A stretch of DNA of 64,000 bases from DATHTC01 sp963746805 (GCA_963746805.1 CAVVCQ010000008.1:806001-870000), one strand, 5' to 3'. Positions 9,047-19,019 are shown, numbered from the stretch's first letter. Numbers and translations: made by a program. Notes: generated by a model from the letters alone, not told the origin.

Positions 9047-9232
9047 TCAGGACTCGCGATCAGGGCGGATCGGTACGAGCGAGCGTCGGATCCGCTCCCG
9101 CATCGCGTCGTTCCTCGCGCGCATACCCTCGAGCCGGGCCTGCTGCCGCCCTGCCAGCGCGACGGCCTCGTGCGCGGACCGCGTCATGGTCCTCGCCTCG
9201 TCGATCGCCTGCCTGTTCGGGTCGCGCTCCAT
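9047..9232 (-). CDS. Small charged helical protein at the head of the cheB operon
   Basis: The predicted product has 61 residues, starting MERDPNRQ at an ATG preceded by AGAGGTGAGG, a good ribosome binding site; a GTG three codons upstream is possible. The chain is almost entirely amphipathic helix rich in Arg/Glu/Ala (ARLEGMRARNDAMRERIRRS). It ends 23 bases before cheB. No family is recognised. It could be a small partner of the sensory operon or a chance frame; the ribosome binding site favours a real gene. Confidence 0.5.
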   Translation of the reverse strand: MERDPNRQAIDEARTMTRSAHEAVALAGRQQARLEGMRARNDAMRERIRRSLVPIRPDRES

Positions 9233-9322
9233 CGCCCTCACCTCTTGGCCGCCGGCGCAATGGCCGGGGGGTCAGGGCGTCGGTGCTGCGTTGTGTCCCT
9301 CGATCGTACTCCTTCCGCGTGG

Positions 9323-10213
9323 TCACCCCGCGGCGGCGCGCACGGCGTCCTCGTAGACCGGGTCGCGCCCGAACTGGTCGAGCTCGTCGGAGAGCAGGTC
9401 GCTCGGGACCGGCGGCTCGCCCGGCGGGAACGGCGTGGCCTCGCCGTCGACGTCGACGCCCTTGAGCCGGTCGGAGGGCACGATCTCGAGCTCGAGCTCC
9501 GGACGCTCCAGGCGAGAGCGGAGCCAGCCGGCGAGCAGGTACGCCTGCGCCGGCGTCGCGGTGACGCGGATGTGGCGGACGTCGGCGATCCCGGGCCACA
9601 GCGAGGCGAGCTGCCGGCGCCAGCGGCTCGTGCGCGCCCACGCGATGTCGGAGACGGCGACCTCGTCGAACACCTCCGCCAGCCGCCCGTACGCGGCCGG
9701 GAGGTCGGGCCACTCGGTCGAGTCGACGATGAGCCGGTCGACGACGTCGATCAGCTGCGGGAACGGCTCCGCGCCCCAGGACGGCATGCCCCGCCAGCGC
9801 AGGAACGCCGGGAGGTCGGGGATGAGGAGCGGCGCGACGATGCTCGCGGGCACCGCCGCCTTGCGGCCGTGGAGCCGCAGCGCGAGCACCTCGGAGCAGA
9901 TGTGGTTCTCCTGGCCGGGGATGGTGAAGCAGTGGAGCGACGCGTCGGCGTCGATCGCGTCGCGGCCTTCGTCGTCCTGGGGGAAGAGCCCGATCGTTCG
10001 CGACGGATGCCCTTCCTCGAGCCGCGCCAGCACCGACCACGCCACCTCCGCCCACTCGGGCGGCACCCAGGCCACGTGCGTGAGCACGCTCGTCCGCAGG
10101 TCCGGCACGCCGTCGTGCTCGGTTGCGACGCGCAGGATCGCGAGCTGCCGTTCGAGCTCCGAGACGGTGACGTCCTCGCCCGTCCAGTCCTCCTGGTGGG
10201 CGAGCGGACTCAA
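9323..10213 (-). CDS. opcA: OpcA-like glucose-6-phosphate dehydrogenase assembly protein
   Basis: The TTG at 10213 overlaps the zwf stop (TTGA) and gives a 296-residue product. The sequence shows OpcA features: the central region HICSEVLALRLHGRKAAVPASIVAPLLIPDLPAFLRWRG followed by a segment ending in VVDRLIVDSTEWPD. OpcA is an allosteric/assembly factor of glucose-6-phosphate dehydrogenase in cyanobacteria and actinobacteria. Being coupled directly behind zwf supports the call. It is the last gene of the tal-gnd-zwf-opcA operon. Confidence 0.9.
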   Translation of the reverse strand: MSPLAHQEDWTGEDVTVSELERQLAILRVATEHDGVPDLRTSVLTHVAWVPPEWAEVAWSVLARLEEGHPSRTIGLFPQDDEGRDAIDADASLHCFTIPGQENHICSEVLALRLHGRKAAVPASIVAPLLIPDLPAFLRWRGMPSWGAEPFPQLIDVVDRLIVDSTEWPDLPAAYGRLAEVFDEVAVSDIAWARTSRWRRQLASLWPGIADVRHIRVTATPAQAYLLAGWLRSRLERPELELEIVPSDRLKGVDVDGEATPFPPGEPPVPSDLLSDELDQFGRDPVYEDAVRAAAG

Positions 10214-11727
10214 CGCTGCCGCCACGCGCGGCCGTCGCGCCGGACGAGCTCCTCGGCCGCGTGCGGCCCCCACGAGCCGGCGACGTAGTTCGGGAACGAC
10301 GGCCGGTCGCGCTGCCAGGCGGCCACGATCGCGTCGACGAGCTTCCACTGCTCGGTCACCTCGTCGGTGCGGGTGAAGAGGGTGGCGTCGCCGAGCAGCG
10401 CGTCGAGGATCAGCCGCTCGTACGCCTCGGGGAGCCCCTGGCGGAACGCGCCGCCGTAGAGGAAGTCCATGTGCACGGTGCGGATCGACATCCCCTGCCC
10501 CGGCACCTTCGCCCCGATCTCGAGCGAGACGCCCTCGTTCGGCTGCACGTGGACGATCAGCCGGTTGGGCCGCAGCCCCTCTCCGGCGAGCTCGGCGAAC
10601 GGCGGGTGCGGGGCCGGGTGGAACTGGATCGCGACGGTGGTCTCGCGGCGCGCGAGCCGCTTCCCGGCGCGGAGGTAGAACGGGGTGTCGGCCCAGCGCC
10701 AGTTGTCGACGTACAGCTTCGCGGCGACGTACGTCTCGGTCATCGACTCGGGGTCGACGTCGGGCTCCTCGCGGTAGCCGGGCACCTCCTCGCCCTCGAC
10801 GAAGCCGCGCCCGTACTGGCCGCGGACGACGTTCTTCGGCCCGGGCGTGTGCACGGCGCGCAGCACCTTCACCTTCTCGTTCCGCACCGACTCGGCGTCG
10901 AAGTCGACCGGCGGCTCCATCGCGGTGACGGCGAGCAGCTGCAGCAGGTGGTTCTGGAAGATGTCGCGGATCGCGCCGGACCGCTCGTAGAACCCGGCCC
11001 GGCTCCCGATCCCCATCGTCTCGGCCACGGTGATCTCGACGTGGTCGATGAACTGGCGGTTCCAGATCGGCTCGAAGATGCCGTTCGCGAACCGCAGCGC
11101 AAGCATGTTCTGGACGGTCTCCTTGCCGAGGTAGTGGTCGATCCGGAAGATCTCGCGCTCCTCGAAGTACTTGTGCAGGAGCCCGTCGAGCTCCTGCGCG
11201 GACGCGAGGTCGTGGCCGAACGGCTTCTCCACGATCAGCCGCGTCCAGCCGTCGCCGTCGCGGTCCTTGCGCTCGCCGAGCTGGTCGACGATCTGCGTGA
11301 ACGCCTGCGGCGGGACGGCGAGGTAGTAGAGCCGGTTGCCGCGCGTCCCGCGCTCCTCGTCGAGCTCGGCGAGCAGGCCGAGGAGCTCGTCCATCGCCCC
11401 GTCGTCGGAGAAGTCGGCCGCGAGGTAGCGGATCCCCGCGGCGAGGCCCTCCCAGACGTCGTCGCGGAACGGATCCCTGGCGTACTCCTGCACGCCGTCG
11501 CGCATCGCGTCGACGAAGTCCTCGGTCGACTGCTCCGTGCGCGCGACGCCGACGATCCCGACTTCGTCCGGGAGCAGCCGCCGGTACGCGAGCGAGTAGA
11601 GCGCGGGGAAGAGCTTCCGGTGGGTCAGGTCGCCGGACGCGCCGAAGATGACGATCGCGCAGGGCTCGGGCGTCCGCCCGACGCGCAGGCCCTCGAGGAG
11701 CGGGTTCTCCTCGCGCGCGACGGTCAC
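10210..11727 (-). CDS. zwf: Glucose-6-phosphate 1-dehydrogenase
   Basis: The 505-residue protein oxidises glucose 6-phosphate to 6-phosphogluconolactone with NAD(P)+, the entry step of the oxidative pentose phosphate pathway. Visible signatures are the dinucleotide-binding loop IFGASGDLTHRKLFPALYSL (residues about 27-46), the active-site motif RIDHYLGKE with the catalytic His, and IVEKPFGHD. The length is normal. It overlaps gnd by four bases and opcA by four bases, so the three are co-translated. Confidence 0.97.
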   Translation of the reverse strand: MTVAREENPLLEGLRVGRTPEPCAIVIFGASGDLTHRKLFPALYSLAYRRLLPDEVGIVGVARTEQSTEDFVDAMRDGVQEYARDPFRDDVWEGLAAGIRYLAADFSDDGAMDELLGLLAELDEERGTRGNRLYYLAVPPQAFTQIVDQLGERKDRDGDGWTRLIVEKPFGHDLASAQELDGLLHKYFEEREIFRIDHYLGKETVQNMLALRFANGIFEPIWNRQFIDHVEITVAETMGIGSRAGFYERSGAIRDIFQNHLLQLLAVTAMEPPVDFDAESVRNEKVKVLRAVHTPGPKNVVRGQYGRGFVEGEEVPGYREEPDVDPESMTETYVAAKLYVDNWRWADTPFYLRAGKRLARRETTVAIQFHPAPHPPFAELAGEGLRPNRLIVHVQPNEGVSLEIGAKVPGQGMSIRTVHMDFLYGGAFRQGLPEAYERLILDALLGDATLFTRTDEVTEQWKLVDAIVAAWQRDRPSFPNYVAGSWGPHAAEELVRRDGRAWRQR

Positions 11728-12620
11728 GACCCGGGCGCGATGTCCGCTTCCTGGGCGGCCCGGACCGCGTGCCCGCCGAACTGGTTGCGAAGCGCTGCCG
11801 CGACCTTGGCGGAGAAGTTGATGTCGTCCCGCGAGGAGAAGCGGGCGAAGAGCGACGCCGCGAGCACGGGCATCGGCACGGACGTGGCGATCGCCTCGTT
11901 CATCGTCCAGCGGCCCTCGCCGGAGTCCTCGACGTAGGCGGCAATCCGCTCGAGCTGGTTGCCCTCGGCGCCGAACGCCTCGTGGAGCAGCTCGAGCAGC
12001 CAGGAGCGCACGACCGAGCCGTAGCGCCAGATGCCGGAGATCGCGGCGAGGTCGAGGTCGAACTCGGACTTCGACATCAGCTCGAAGCCCTCGGCGTACG
12101 CCTCCATGAGCCCGTATTCGATCCCGTTGTGGACCATCTTCACGTAGTGCCCCGAGCCCGAGCCTCCGACATGGGCGTAACCGTCCTCGGGCGCCAGCGA
12201 GCGCAGCGCCGGCTCGAGCGGCTGCACCGCCTCGGCCTCACCGCCGGCCATGAGGCAGAAGCCGACCTCGAGGCCCCAGATCCCACCCGAGACGCCGACG
12301 TCGACGAAGCGGACGCCCCGCGCGGCGGCCTCTTCGCCCCGCCGGATCGAGTCCCGGAAGTACGAGTTGCCGCCGTCGGCGATCGTGTCGCCCGCGTCGA
12401 GGAGGTCGAGGGTCTGCCGGAACGTCTGCTCGGTGATGTCGCCGGAGGGCACCATCAGCCAGACGACGCGCGGCGGCTCGAGCTGCTCCTTCAGCTCCGC
12501 GAGCGAGTCCGCGGTCGACTCGACCGCCGGGTCGTACGACATCACCTCGTGGCCGTCGCGGCGCAGGCGCTCCGTCATCCCGGAGCCCATCCGTCCGAGG
12601 CCGACCATCCCGAGCTTCAT
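11724..12620 (-). CDS. gnd: 6-phosphogluconate dehydrogenase, short (about 300 aa) type
   Basis: The 298-residue protein has an N-terminal Rossmann motif GLGRMGSGM, the substrate-binding segment DVGVSGGIWG, and the motif GSGHYVKMVHNGIEYG containing the catalytic Lys. It decarboxylates 6-phosphogluconate to ribulose 5-phosphate. The length matches the short Gnd class found in several actinobacteria and Bacillus rather than the 470-aa class. It sits between tal and zwf with a four-base overlap to zwf. Confidence 0.93.
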   Translation of the reverse strand: MKLGMVGLGRMGSGMTERLRRDGHEVMSYDPAVESTADSLAELKEQLEPPRVVWLMVPSGDITEQTFRQTLDLLDAGDTIADGGNSYFRDSIRRGEEAAARGVRFVDVGVSGGIWGLEVGFCLMAGGEAEAVQPLEPALRSLAPEDGYAHVGGSGSGHYVKMVHNGIEYGLMEAYAEGFELMSKSEFDLDLAAISGIWRYGSVVRSWLLELLHEAFGAEGNQLERIAAYVEDSGEGRWTMNEAIATSVPMPVLAASLFARFSSRDDINFSAKVAAALRNQFGGHAVRAAQEADIAPGS

Positions 12621-12648
12621 GCGTCCTCCCGTCGGTCGCGGGGGCGGA

Positions 12649-13761
12649 TCAGGCCGCGGCGAGGTCGCCGCGCTTGGCGCGTACCCCGTCGAGAAGCTCC
12701 TCGAACGAGTCGGAGAACTTCTGGACGCCCTCGCGCTCGAGGGTGTCGGTGACGTCGTCGTAGTCGACGCCGACGCGGGCGAGCTCGTCGAGGAGCCGCT
12801 TCGCGTCGTCGAGGCCCTCCTCGAGCGTGAGCCGCACCTCGCCGTGGTCCTGGAACGCCTCGACCGTCTCGAGCGGCATCGTGTTCACCGTGTCCGGCCC
12901 GAGCAGCTCCTCGACGTACATGACGTCGCGGTACGCCGGGTTCTTCGTCGAGGTCGAGGCCCAGAGGCACCGCTGCGGCGTTGCGCCCGCGGCCGCGAGC
13001 CGCTGCCAGCGCTCGCTCCCCACGATCTCGAGGTAGTGCTCGTACGCGAGCTTCGCGTTCGCGATCGCGAGCTTCCCGCGCAGCGCCAGCGCCTCGTCGG
13101 TGCCGATCTCCTCGAGGCGCCGGTCGGCCTCGGTGTCGACGCGGGAGACGAAGAAGCTGGCCACTGAGGCGACGATCGACGGGTCGCCGCCGTCCTCCAC
13201 GAGCCGCTCGACGCCGCGGACGTAGGCCTCCGCGACCTCGCGGTAGCGCTGCAGCGAGAAGATCAGCGTGACGTTGATCGGCTTGCCGCGGGCAATCGAG
13301 TCCTCGATCGCGCCGAGGCCGGGCTCCGTCGCCGGGATCTTCACGAAGAGGTTGCGCCGGTCGACGACGTTGTGCAGGTGCATGGCCTGCTCGAACGTCG
13401 CCTCGCGGTCGTAGGCGAGCGTCGGGTCGACCTCGAGCGAGACGTACCCGTCCTTGCCCGAGCCCTCGTCCCAGACGCGCCGGAGCACGTCGCACGCGTC
13501 CTCGATGTCCCGGATCGCGAGCGCCCAGAAGATCTCCTTCGCGTCGTCGGTGCGCGTGATCAGCTCGCGCAGCTGCTCGTCGTAGGCGTCGCCGCTTGCG
13601 ATCGCCTTCTGGAAGATCGTCGGGTTCGAGGTGACACCGACGACCGCGTCGTCGCGCAGCAGCTTCTCGAGGAAGCCGCTGCGGAGCCAGTCGCGCGAGA
13701 TCGAGTCGATCCAGACGCTCTGCCCGAGCCGGCTCAGCTGGTGGAGTCTCGAATCACCCAT
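12649..13761 (-). CDS. tal: Transaldolase
   Basis: The 370-residue protein exchanges a dihydroxyacetone unit between sedoheptulose 7-phosphate and glyceraldehyde 3-phosphate. The Schiff-base Lys lies in NLFVKIPAT; other signatures are GVTSNPTIFQKAI near the N-terminus and STSTKNPAYRDV. The length fits the long actinobacterial transaldolases. The ATG at 13761 is preceded by GGAAAGG. It is the first gene of the leftward pentose phosphate operon and is divergent from tkt across 112 bases. Confidence 0.96.
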   Translation of the reverse strand: MGDSRLHQLSRLGQSVWIDSISRDWLRSGFLEKLLRDDAVVGVTSNPTIFQKAIASGDAYDEQLRELITRTDDAKEIFWALAIRDIEDACDVLRRVWDEGSGKDGYVSLEVDPTLAYDREATFEQAMHLHNVVDRRNLFVKIPATEPGLGAIEDSIARGKPINVTLIFSLQRYREVAEAYVRGVERLVEDGGDPSIVASVASFFVSRVDTEADRRLEEIGTDEALALRGKLAIANAKLAYEHYLEIVGSERWQRLAAAGATPQRCLWASTSTKNPAYRDVMYVEELLGPDTVNTMPLETVEAFQDHGEVRLTLEEGLDDAKRLLDELARVGVDYDDVTDTLEREGVQKFSDSFEELLDGVRAKRGDLAAA

Positions 13762-13873
13762 GGAGTGCCTTTCCGTTGATCTCCGGATGCGTCATTTCTA
13801 GGAGTTTTTTCCCTCCGGCGATACGGTACACCCGTCGAGTTTCCGGCCCAACACGAAGGGAGAATGCGGCCTT
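13762..13873. promoter_or_regulatory. Divergent tal/tkt promoter region
   Basis: These 112 bases separate the outward-facing tal and tkt starts and must hold both promoters. The stretch is locally AT-richer than the genes (a run of six T at 13804-13809, and GATACGGTA near 13818), but I cannot assign -35/-10 boxes with confidence. Confidence 0.45.
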
Positions 13874-15707
13874 ATGGAGGACTTCGACCGCTGGCGTGAG
13901 CTCGGGCAGCAGCTCCGCGCAGACGCCGTCCGCGCGAGCAGCGCCGCCGGCTCCGGACACCCCACCTCGTCCATGTCCGCGGCCGATCTCGCCGCGGTGC
14001 TCCTGGCGGGGCACTTCCGCTACGACTACGACAACCCGAAGAGCCCGGCGAACGACCGGCTGATCTTCTCCAAGGGTCACGCCTCGCCGCTCGTGTACGG
14101 CCTCTTCCGGGCCGCCGGCGCGATCTCCGAGGAGGAGTTCATGACCTACCGGCAGTTCGGGTCGCGGCTCGAGGGCCATCCCACGCCCGTCCTCCCGTGG
14201 GTCGACGTCGCGACCGGCTCGCTCGGGCAGGGGCTCCCGATCGGCGTCGGCCTCGCGCTCGCCGGCAAGAAGCTCGACCGGCTGCCGTTCCGCACCTGGG
14301 TGATCTGCGGCGACAGCGAGCTCGCCGAAGGCTCGATCTGGGAGGCAGCCGACGCGGCCGGCTTCGAGGGGCTCGACAACCTCACGGCGATCGTCGACGG
14401 CAACCGGCTCGGCCAGCGCGGCCAGACGCGCTGGGGCTGGGACCTCGACGTCTACGCGAGGCGCTTCGAGGCCTTCGGCTGGAACGCGATCCAGATCGAC
14501 GGGCACGACGTCGAGGCGATCCATCATGCGTACTCCGAGGCGGAGGCGACGGAGGGGCGGCCGACGGCGATCGTCGCTCGCACGAAGAAGGGCCGTGGCT
14601 ACTCGAAGATCGAGGACCAGCCCGGCTGGCACGGGAAGGCGAGCTCGCCCGAGGACGCGGAGGAGGCGCTGCGCGAGCTCGGCGGCGTGCGCAACGACCG
14701 GATCGAGGTGCCGAAACCGTCCGGCGAGCCGCACCGGTTCGAGGCCGGAGGCGCCGAGTGGCCGCGCTACGAGGTCGGGACGAAGGTCGCGACGCGGAAG
14801 GCCTACGGCGAGGCGCTCGCCGCGGTCGGCGCGACCGACCCGCGCGTGGTAGCGCTCGACGGCGAGGTCGACAACTCGACCTTCTCCGAGTTCTTCGGCA
14901 AGGCGCACCCCGAGCGGTACTTCGAGATGTACATCGCCGAGCAGCAGATGGTCGGCGCCGCAGTAGGCATGCAGATCCTCGGGTGGAAGCCGTTCGCGGC
15001 CACGTTCGCAGCGTTCCTGTCCCGGGCGTACGACTTCGTGCGGATGTCCGCGGTCTCGCAGGCGACGATCAAGCTCTGCGGCTCGCATGCGGGCGTCTCG
15101 ATCGGCGAGGACGGGCCCTCGCAGATGGCGCTCGAGGACATTGCGTCACTGCGGGCGATCTCGTCCTCGACGGTGCTCTACCCGTGCGACGGCAACCAGA
15201 CCTCGGCGCTCGTCCGGGCCATGGCCGACCTGGACGGGATCTCGTACCTCCGCACCACGCGGGCGGACACGACCGTGCTCTACGGGCCCGACGAGGCGTT
15301 CCCCGTCGGCGGCTCGCGCACCCTGCGCGAGGGCGACGACGTCGCGCTGATCGGCGCCGGGATCACGCTCCAGGAGGCACTGAAAGCAGCGGAGCTGCTC
15401 GCGGGGGAGGGGATCGAGGCGCGCGTCATCGACCTCTACTCCGTGAAGCCGGTCGACGCCGAGACGCTGCGCGGGATCTCGTCGCCGATCGTCACGGTCG
15501 AGGACCACCGACCCGAGGGCGGGCTCGGCGACGCGGTGCTCGACGCGCTTGGCGGACGCGGACGAGCGCCCGCGCGTGGTGAAGCTCGCGGTGCGGGAGC
15601 TGCCGCACTCGGGCAAGCCGGCGGAGCTGCTCGCGGCCGCGGGCATCGACGCCGACGCGATCGCGAACGCCGCCCGGCGGCTGGTGCGGGAGGCCGCGCC
15701 GGCCTGA
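13874..15707 (+). CDS. tkt: Transketolase, frameshifted near its C-terminus
   Basis: About 610 residues. Visible are the N-terminal GSGHPTSSMSAADLAAVL, the thiamine diphosphate site GDSELAEGSIWEAADAAG, the pyrimidine domain Glu region EMYIAEQQMVGAA, and the segment LCGSHAGVSIGEDGPSQMAL. The enzyme moves two-carbon ketol units in the pentose phosphate pathway. Around 15548-15552 the frame changes. One T removed restores a normal C-terminus (VVKLAVRELPHSGKPAELL) ending at TGA 15705-15707; without it, the frame runs to 15721 with an Arg/Gly-rich tail. The enzyme is probably intact in the organism. Confidence 0.92.
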
Positions 15708-15730
15708 GTTTGTGGCTCTGAGCCACTAAC
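15706..15730. terminator. 25-bp palindromic element at convergent gene ends, copy A
   Basis: A 25-bp sequence with the core GTGGCTC-T-GAGCCAC lies between the convergent ends of tkt and the gluconate-kinase-like gene. The tkt stop touches its left edge and the TAG of the opposite gene is inside it. The identical 25 bp recur in inverted orientation at 24197-24221. The hairpin has no long T run; a bidirectional terminator or REP-like element is the likely role. Confidence 0.6.
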
Positions 15731-17093
15731 CCTCCTTCGCCGCGACCAGGGCTTCGTACAGCTCCCGGTTCCGGCCCCTGGCCTCGGCGAGCGCTTCGGC
15801 CCGGTCCGGGCGGGGATCGAAGACCCGCTCGAGCGGGAGGTCGGGGACGGGGACGTTCAGGCGCTCGAGGGCGAAGACGGCGGCTCCGCGGGCCGACGCC
15901 TCGGCGACGGCCGGGAGGGCGAGCGGCCGAGCCAGCACGTCGGCGAGGATCTGGCACAGCGCGGGGCTCTTGCGCAGCGTCCCGCCGCTCCCGACGAGCC
16001 GGTCGACCTCGGGGAGCCGGTCGAGGATCTCGGCGAAGCGGAAGGCGACGCCCTCGAGGGCCGCGTGCCGGATGTCGACCGCGGTCGTCTCGACCGTGAG
16101 CCCGGCGATCGCGCCGGCACCGTGCGGAGACCATCCGGGCGCACGGTCACCGCCGAGGAGCGCGAGGAAGGTGAGGCCGTGCGAGCCGGGCGCCCGCTCC
16201 ACGATCTCGTCCTCCCCTTCGCCCTTCGGCAGGTCGAGCGTGCGCTTCAGCCACTTCCGCAGCAGCCCGCCGTCGGCGATCGAGCCGCCGTCGACCGCCC
16301 GCCGCGCGTCGAGCCGGAACTGGAACAGCCCCGGCCGGGGAGCCACCCCGGCCTCGCGGACGACGCGCAGCGCGCCGGAGGTGCCGATCGTGAGCCCGCC
16401 CACGTCCACGCCGACCGCGCCGGAGCCGAGGTTCGCCGCCGCGCCGTCGCCGATCGCGGGGAACCACGTCCGCCCCTCGCGCTCGTGCGGCTCGTCCGAG
16501 ACGCGCGGCAGCTGCTCCACGTCGAGCCCGACTGCGTCGAGCAGCTCCACGTCCCAGGCGAGCGTCTCGCGGTTCAGCATCCCCGTCCCGGAGGCGATCG
16601 ACACGCTCGTCGTCGACTCGCCCAGCGCCACGTCCGAGACGGACACGGCCTTCGCGCCGCGCGCGAGCCACGGGTCGTTCCGGCAAAGCCAGAGGAGCTT
16701 GGCGGGCCAGAAGCTCGCGTGGAGGGGGCAGCCCGTGCGCCGGTGGACGTCCTCGGCGTCGAGCCTCCGGGCGAGCTCCTCGGCCTCGGCCTCGGCACGC
16801 GAGTCGCGCCAGGTGAGCAGCGGCGTCACGACTTCGCCGCGTGTGTCGGTGAGCGCCAGGCTGTGCCAGAAGCACGACGCGGCCACCGCGTCGACCTCGT
16901 GGCGCCGTAGCGCCTGCCGTACCGTCTCGTCCACGGCCTCGGCCACGCGGTGGAGGTCGAACTCGACACGCCCACCTGCGCTCGGGAGGGGCCGCCAGTC
17001 GAGCTCGACCGGGTCGCCCACGGGCCGGCCCGACTCGTCGTGCACGATCGCGCGCGTCGAGGACGTCCCGACGTCGATGGCGAGGACGTTCAC
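15726..17093 (-). CDS. FGGY-family carbohydrate kinase, probably gluconokinase
   Basis: This 455-residue kinase has the FGGY fold: N-terminal phosphate loop AIDVGTSSTRAIV, a second ATP motif GVDVGGLTIGTSGALR, and the adenosine-site GSGGTLRKSPALCQILADVLARPL. The residues HASFWPAKLLWL near position 125 fit the gluconokinase/xylulokinase group. Location beside transketolase and opposite the pentose phosphate operon suggests gluconate or xylulose as substrate; feeding gluconate to Gnd would make sense. Its TAG stop lies inside the palindromic element shared with the tkt end. Confidence 0.8.
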   Translation of the reverse strand: MNVLAIDVGTSSTRAIVHDESGRPVGDPVELDWRPLPSAGGRVEFDLHRVAEAVDETVRQALRRHEVDAVAASCFWHSLALTDTRGEVVTPLLTWRDSRAEAEAEELARRLDAEDVHRRTGCPLHASFWPAKLLWLCRNDPWLARGAKAVSVSDVALGESTTSVSIASGTGMLNRETLAWDVELLDAVGLDVEQLPRVSDEPHEREGRTWFPAIGDGAAANLGSGAVGVDVGGLTIGTSGALRVVREAGVAPRPGLFQFRLDARRAVDGGSIADGGLLRKWLKRTLDLPKGEGEDEIVERAPGSHGLTFLALLGGDRAPGWSPHGAGAIAGLTVETTAVDIRHAALEGVAFRFAEILDRLPEVDRLVGSGGTLRKSPALCQILADVLARPLALPAVAEASARGAAVFALERLNVPVPDLPLERVFDPRPDRAEALAEARGRNRELYEALVAAKEG

Positions 17094-17129
17094 GCGGCAG
17101 TCCTTTCCGCGCGCTCTACGCTTCTAGTC

Positions 17130-19019
17130 ATGGCGGTCGTGATCGCATCCAACCTGCGCAAGGAGCTCGGCGGGAGCGTGCTCTTCGACGGTGTCTCGTT
17201 CAAGGTCGAACGGCGTGACCGCGTCGCGCTGGCAGGCCCGAACGGCGCGGGGAAGACGACGCTCCTGCGCGTGCTCGCGGGCGAGACCGAGGTGCACGGC
17301 GGCGAGCTCGCGTTCCAGAAGGGGACGCGCGTCGCGCTCCACGACCAGCGGCCGCCGCTCGAGCGCGAGCAGACGTTGCGGGAGTACGTCCTCTCCGGCG
17401 CGTCCGACCTCGTCGCACTCGAGACACAGCTGCGGCAGCTCGAGGAGGCGATGGCAGGCGGGCAGCACGACGACGCCACGCTGCGGCGGTACGCCGAGGC
17501 ACAGGCCAGGCTCGAGCACGCCGGGGGCTACGGCTGGCGCGACCACCAGACGGCCGTGCTGCGCGGCCTCGGCTTCCGCGACGAGCATCTCGACCGGCCG
17601 CTGCGCACGTTCTCCGGCGGCGAGCTCACGCGCGCGTCGCTCGCGCGGGCGCTCGGCGGCGACCCCGACCTGCTGCTCCTCGACGAGCCGACGAACCACC
17701 TCGACGTCGCCTCGCTGGAGTGGCTCGAGCAGGAGCTCGCCGACCTCGATGCGGCCGTGATCCTCGTCGCGCACGACCGCTGGTTCCTCGAGGCGGTCAC
17801 GAATGCGACGCTCGAGCTCGAGGCCGGTCGGTCGACGTTCTTCGCCGGCCCCTGGCACGCCTGGCGCCGCGAAAAGGCGGAGCGCGCGGCCTACGCGGCG
17901 AAGACGGCCGACCGGATCGCGGCCGACATCGCACGCCTCGACCGCTTCGTGCAGCGGTTCCGGTACAAGAAGACGAAGGCGAAGCAGGCCCAGGCAAAGC
18001 TGACGCAGATCCAGCGGCTCGACCAGGAGCGTCGAACTGCCTCGGAGGAGGCCGCCCTGCTGTCGCGGCGGTCGCGCAAGCTCGGGTTCGGGTTCATCTC
18101 GCCGCCCCGCAGCGGCCGGATCGTGCTCGAGACGGAGGGCCTCGCGCTGCGCATCGGCGAGCGGACCCTCGTCGAGGGCGTCGGGATGGCGGTCGAGCGC
18201 GGCGAGCATGTCGCGCTCGTGGGGCCGAACGGGTCGGGCAAGACGACCTTCCTCGAGACGGTGCTGGGGCGGCGGCCGCCACAGGAGGGGCGGACGAAGC
18301 TCGGCCATGGCGTCGTGCCGGCGTACTTCTCGCAGCAGGAGGTCGAGCTCGACCTGACCAAGACCGTGCTCGACTGCACGCAGGCCGCCACCGGGCTGTC
18401 GCGGCCCCAGGCGCAGAACCTGCTCGGCCGCTTCCTCTTCTCCGGCTGGGACGCGCACGAGAAGCAGGTGGCCGTGCTCTCCGGCGGCGAGCGGCGCCGG
18501 CTCGCGCTCGCGCACGTCGTCGCCTCGGGCGCGAACCTCCTCGTCCTGGACGAGCCGACGAACCACCTCGACCTCGAGTCGCGCGAGGCGCTCGAGGCCG
18601 CGCTCGAGGACTTCCCCGGCACGGTCCTGCTCGTCTCGCACGACCGTGCGCTCCTCGACGCCGTGGCCGAGCGCACGCTGGCGATCGAGGACAGGACGAT
18701 CCGCTCGTACGACGGCGGCTGGGCCGACCTGCTGCGCGTGCGGGCAGAGCGGGCGGAGACGCCGAAGGCCGCGGAGCCGAAGCCGGCGCGCAAGGAGAAG
18801 CCGAAGCCGGTCCGCCGCAGGCCGACGGAGCTCGAGCGGGTCGAGGCGGAGATCGCAGGACGCGAGGCCGAGGTCGCGGAGCTCGAGCGGAAGCTCGCGG
18901 AGGACTGGACGGATGTGGACCTCCTCGCTGCGCACCGGTCGGCCCGGGACGAGCTGGCCCGGCTGATGGCGCGCTGGGAGCAGCTGTTCGAGTCCGACGA
19001 GGCGACGGCGGGCGTCTAG
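17130..19019 (+). CDS. ABC-F family ATPase
   Basis: The ATG at 17130 gives 629 residues; an upstream in-frame extension overlaps the kinase gene and is rejected. There are two ABC domains without membrane segments: Walker A GPNGAGKTT and GPNGSGKTT, signatures SGGELTR and SGGERRR, Walker B LLLLDEPTNHLD and LLVLDEPTNHLD. A basic linker (FRYKKTKAKQAQAKLTQIQRL) of the ABC-F type lies between them, and the C-terminal tail is a Lys/Pro-rich region followed by a coiled coil. ABC-F proteins act on ribosomes as translation factors or antibiotic-resistance factors. Its stop shares CTAG with the next gene. Confidence 0.9.
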   Translation: MAVVIASNLRKELGGSVLFDGVSFKVERRDRVALAGPNGAGKTTLLRVLAGETEVHGGELAFQKGTRVALHDQRPPLEREQTLREYVLSGASDLVALETQLRQLEEAMAGGQHDDATLRRYAEAQARLEHAGGYGWRDHQTAVLRGLGFRDEHLDRPLRTFSGGELTRASLARALGGDPDLLLLDEPTNHLDVASLEWLEQELADLDAAVILVAHDRWFLEAVTNATLELEAGRSTFFAGPWHAWRREKAERAAYAAKTADRIAADIARLDRFVQRFRYKKTKAKQAQAKLTQIQRLDQERRTASEEAALLSRRSRKLGFGFISPPRSGRIVLETEGLALRIGERTLVEGVGMAVERGEHVALVGPNGSGKTTFLETVLGRRPPQEGRTKLGHGVVPAYFSQQEVELDLTKTVLDCTQAATGLSRPQAQNLLGRFLFSGWDAHEKQVAVLSGGERRRLALAHVVASGANLLVLDEPTNHLDLESREALEAALEDFPGTVLLVSHDRALLDAVAERTLAIEDRTIRSYDGGWADLLRVRAERAETPKAAEPKPARKEKPKPVRRRPTELERVEAEIAGREAEVAELERKLAEDWTDVDLLAAHRSARDELARLMARWEQLFESDEATAGV

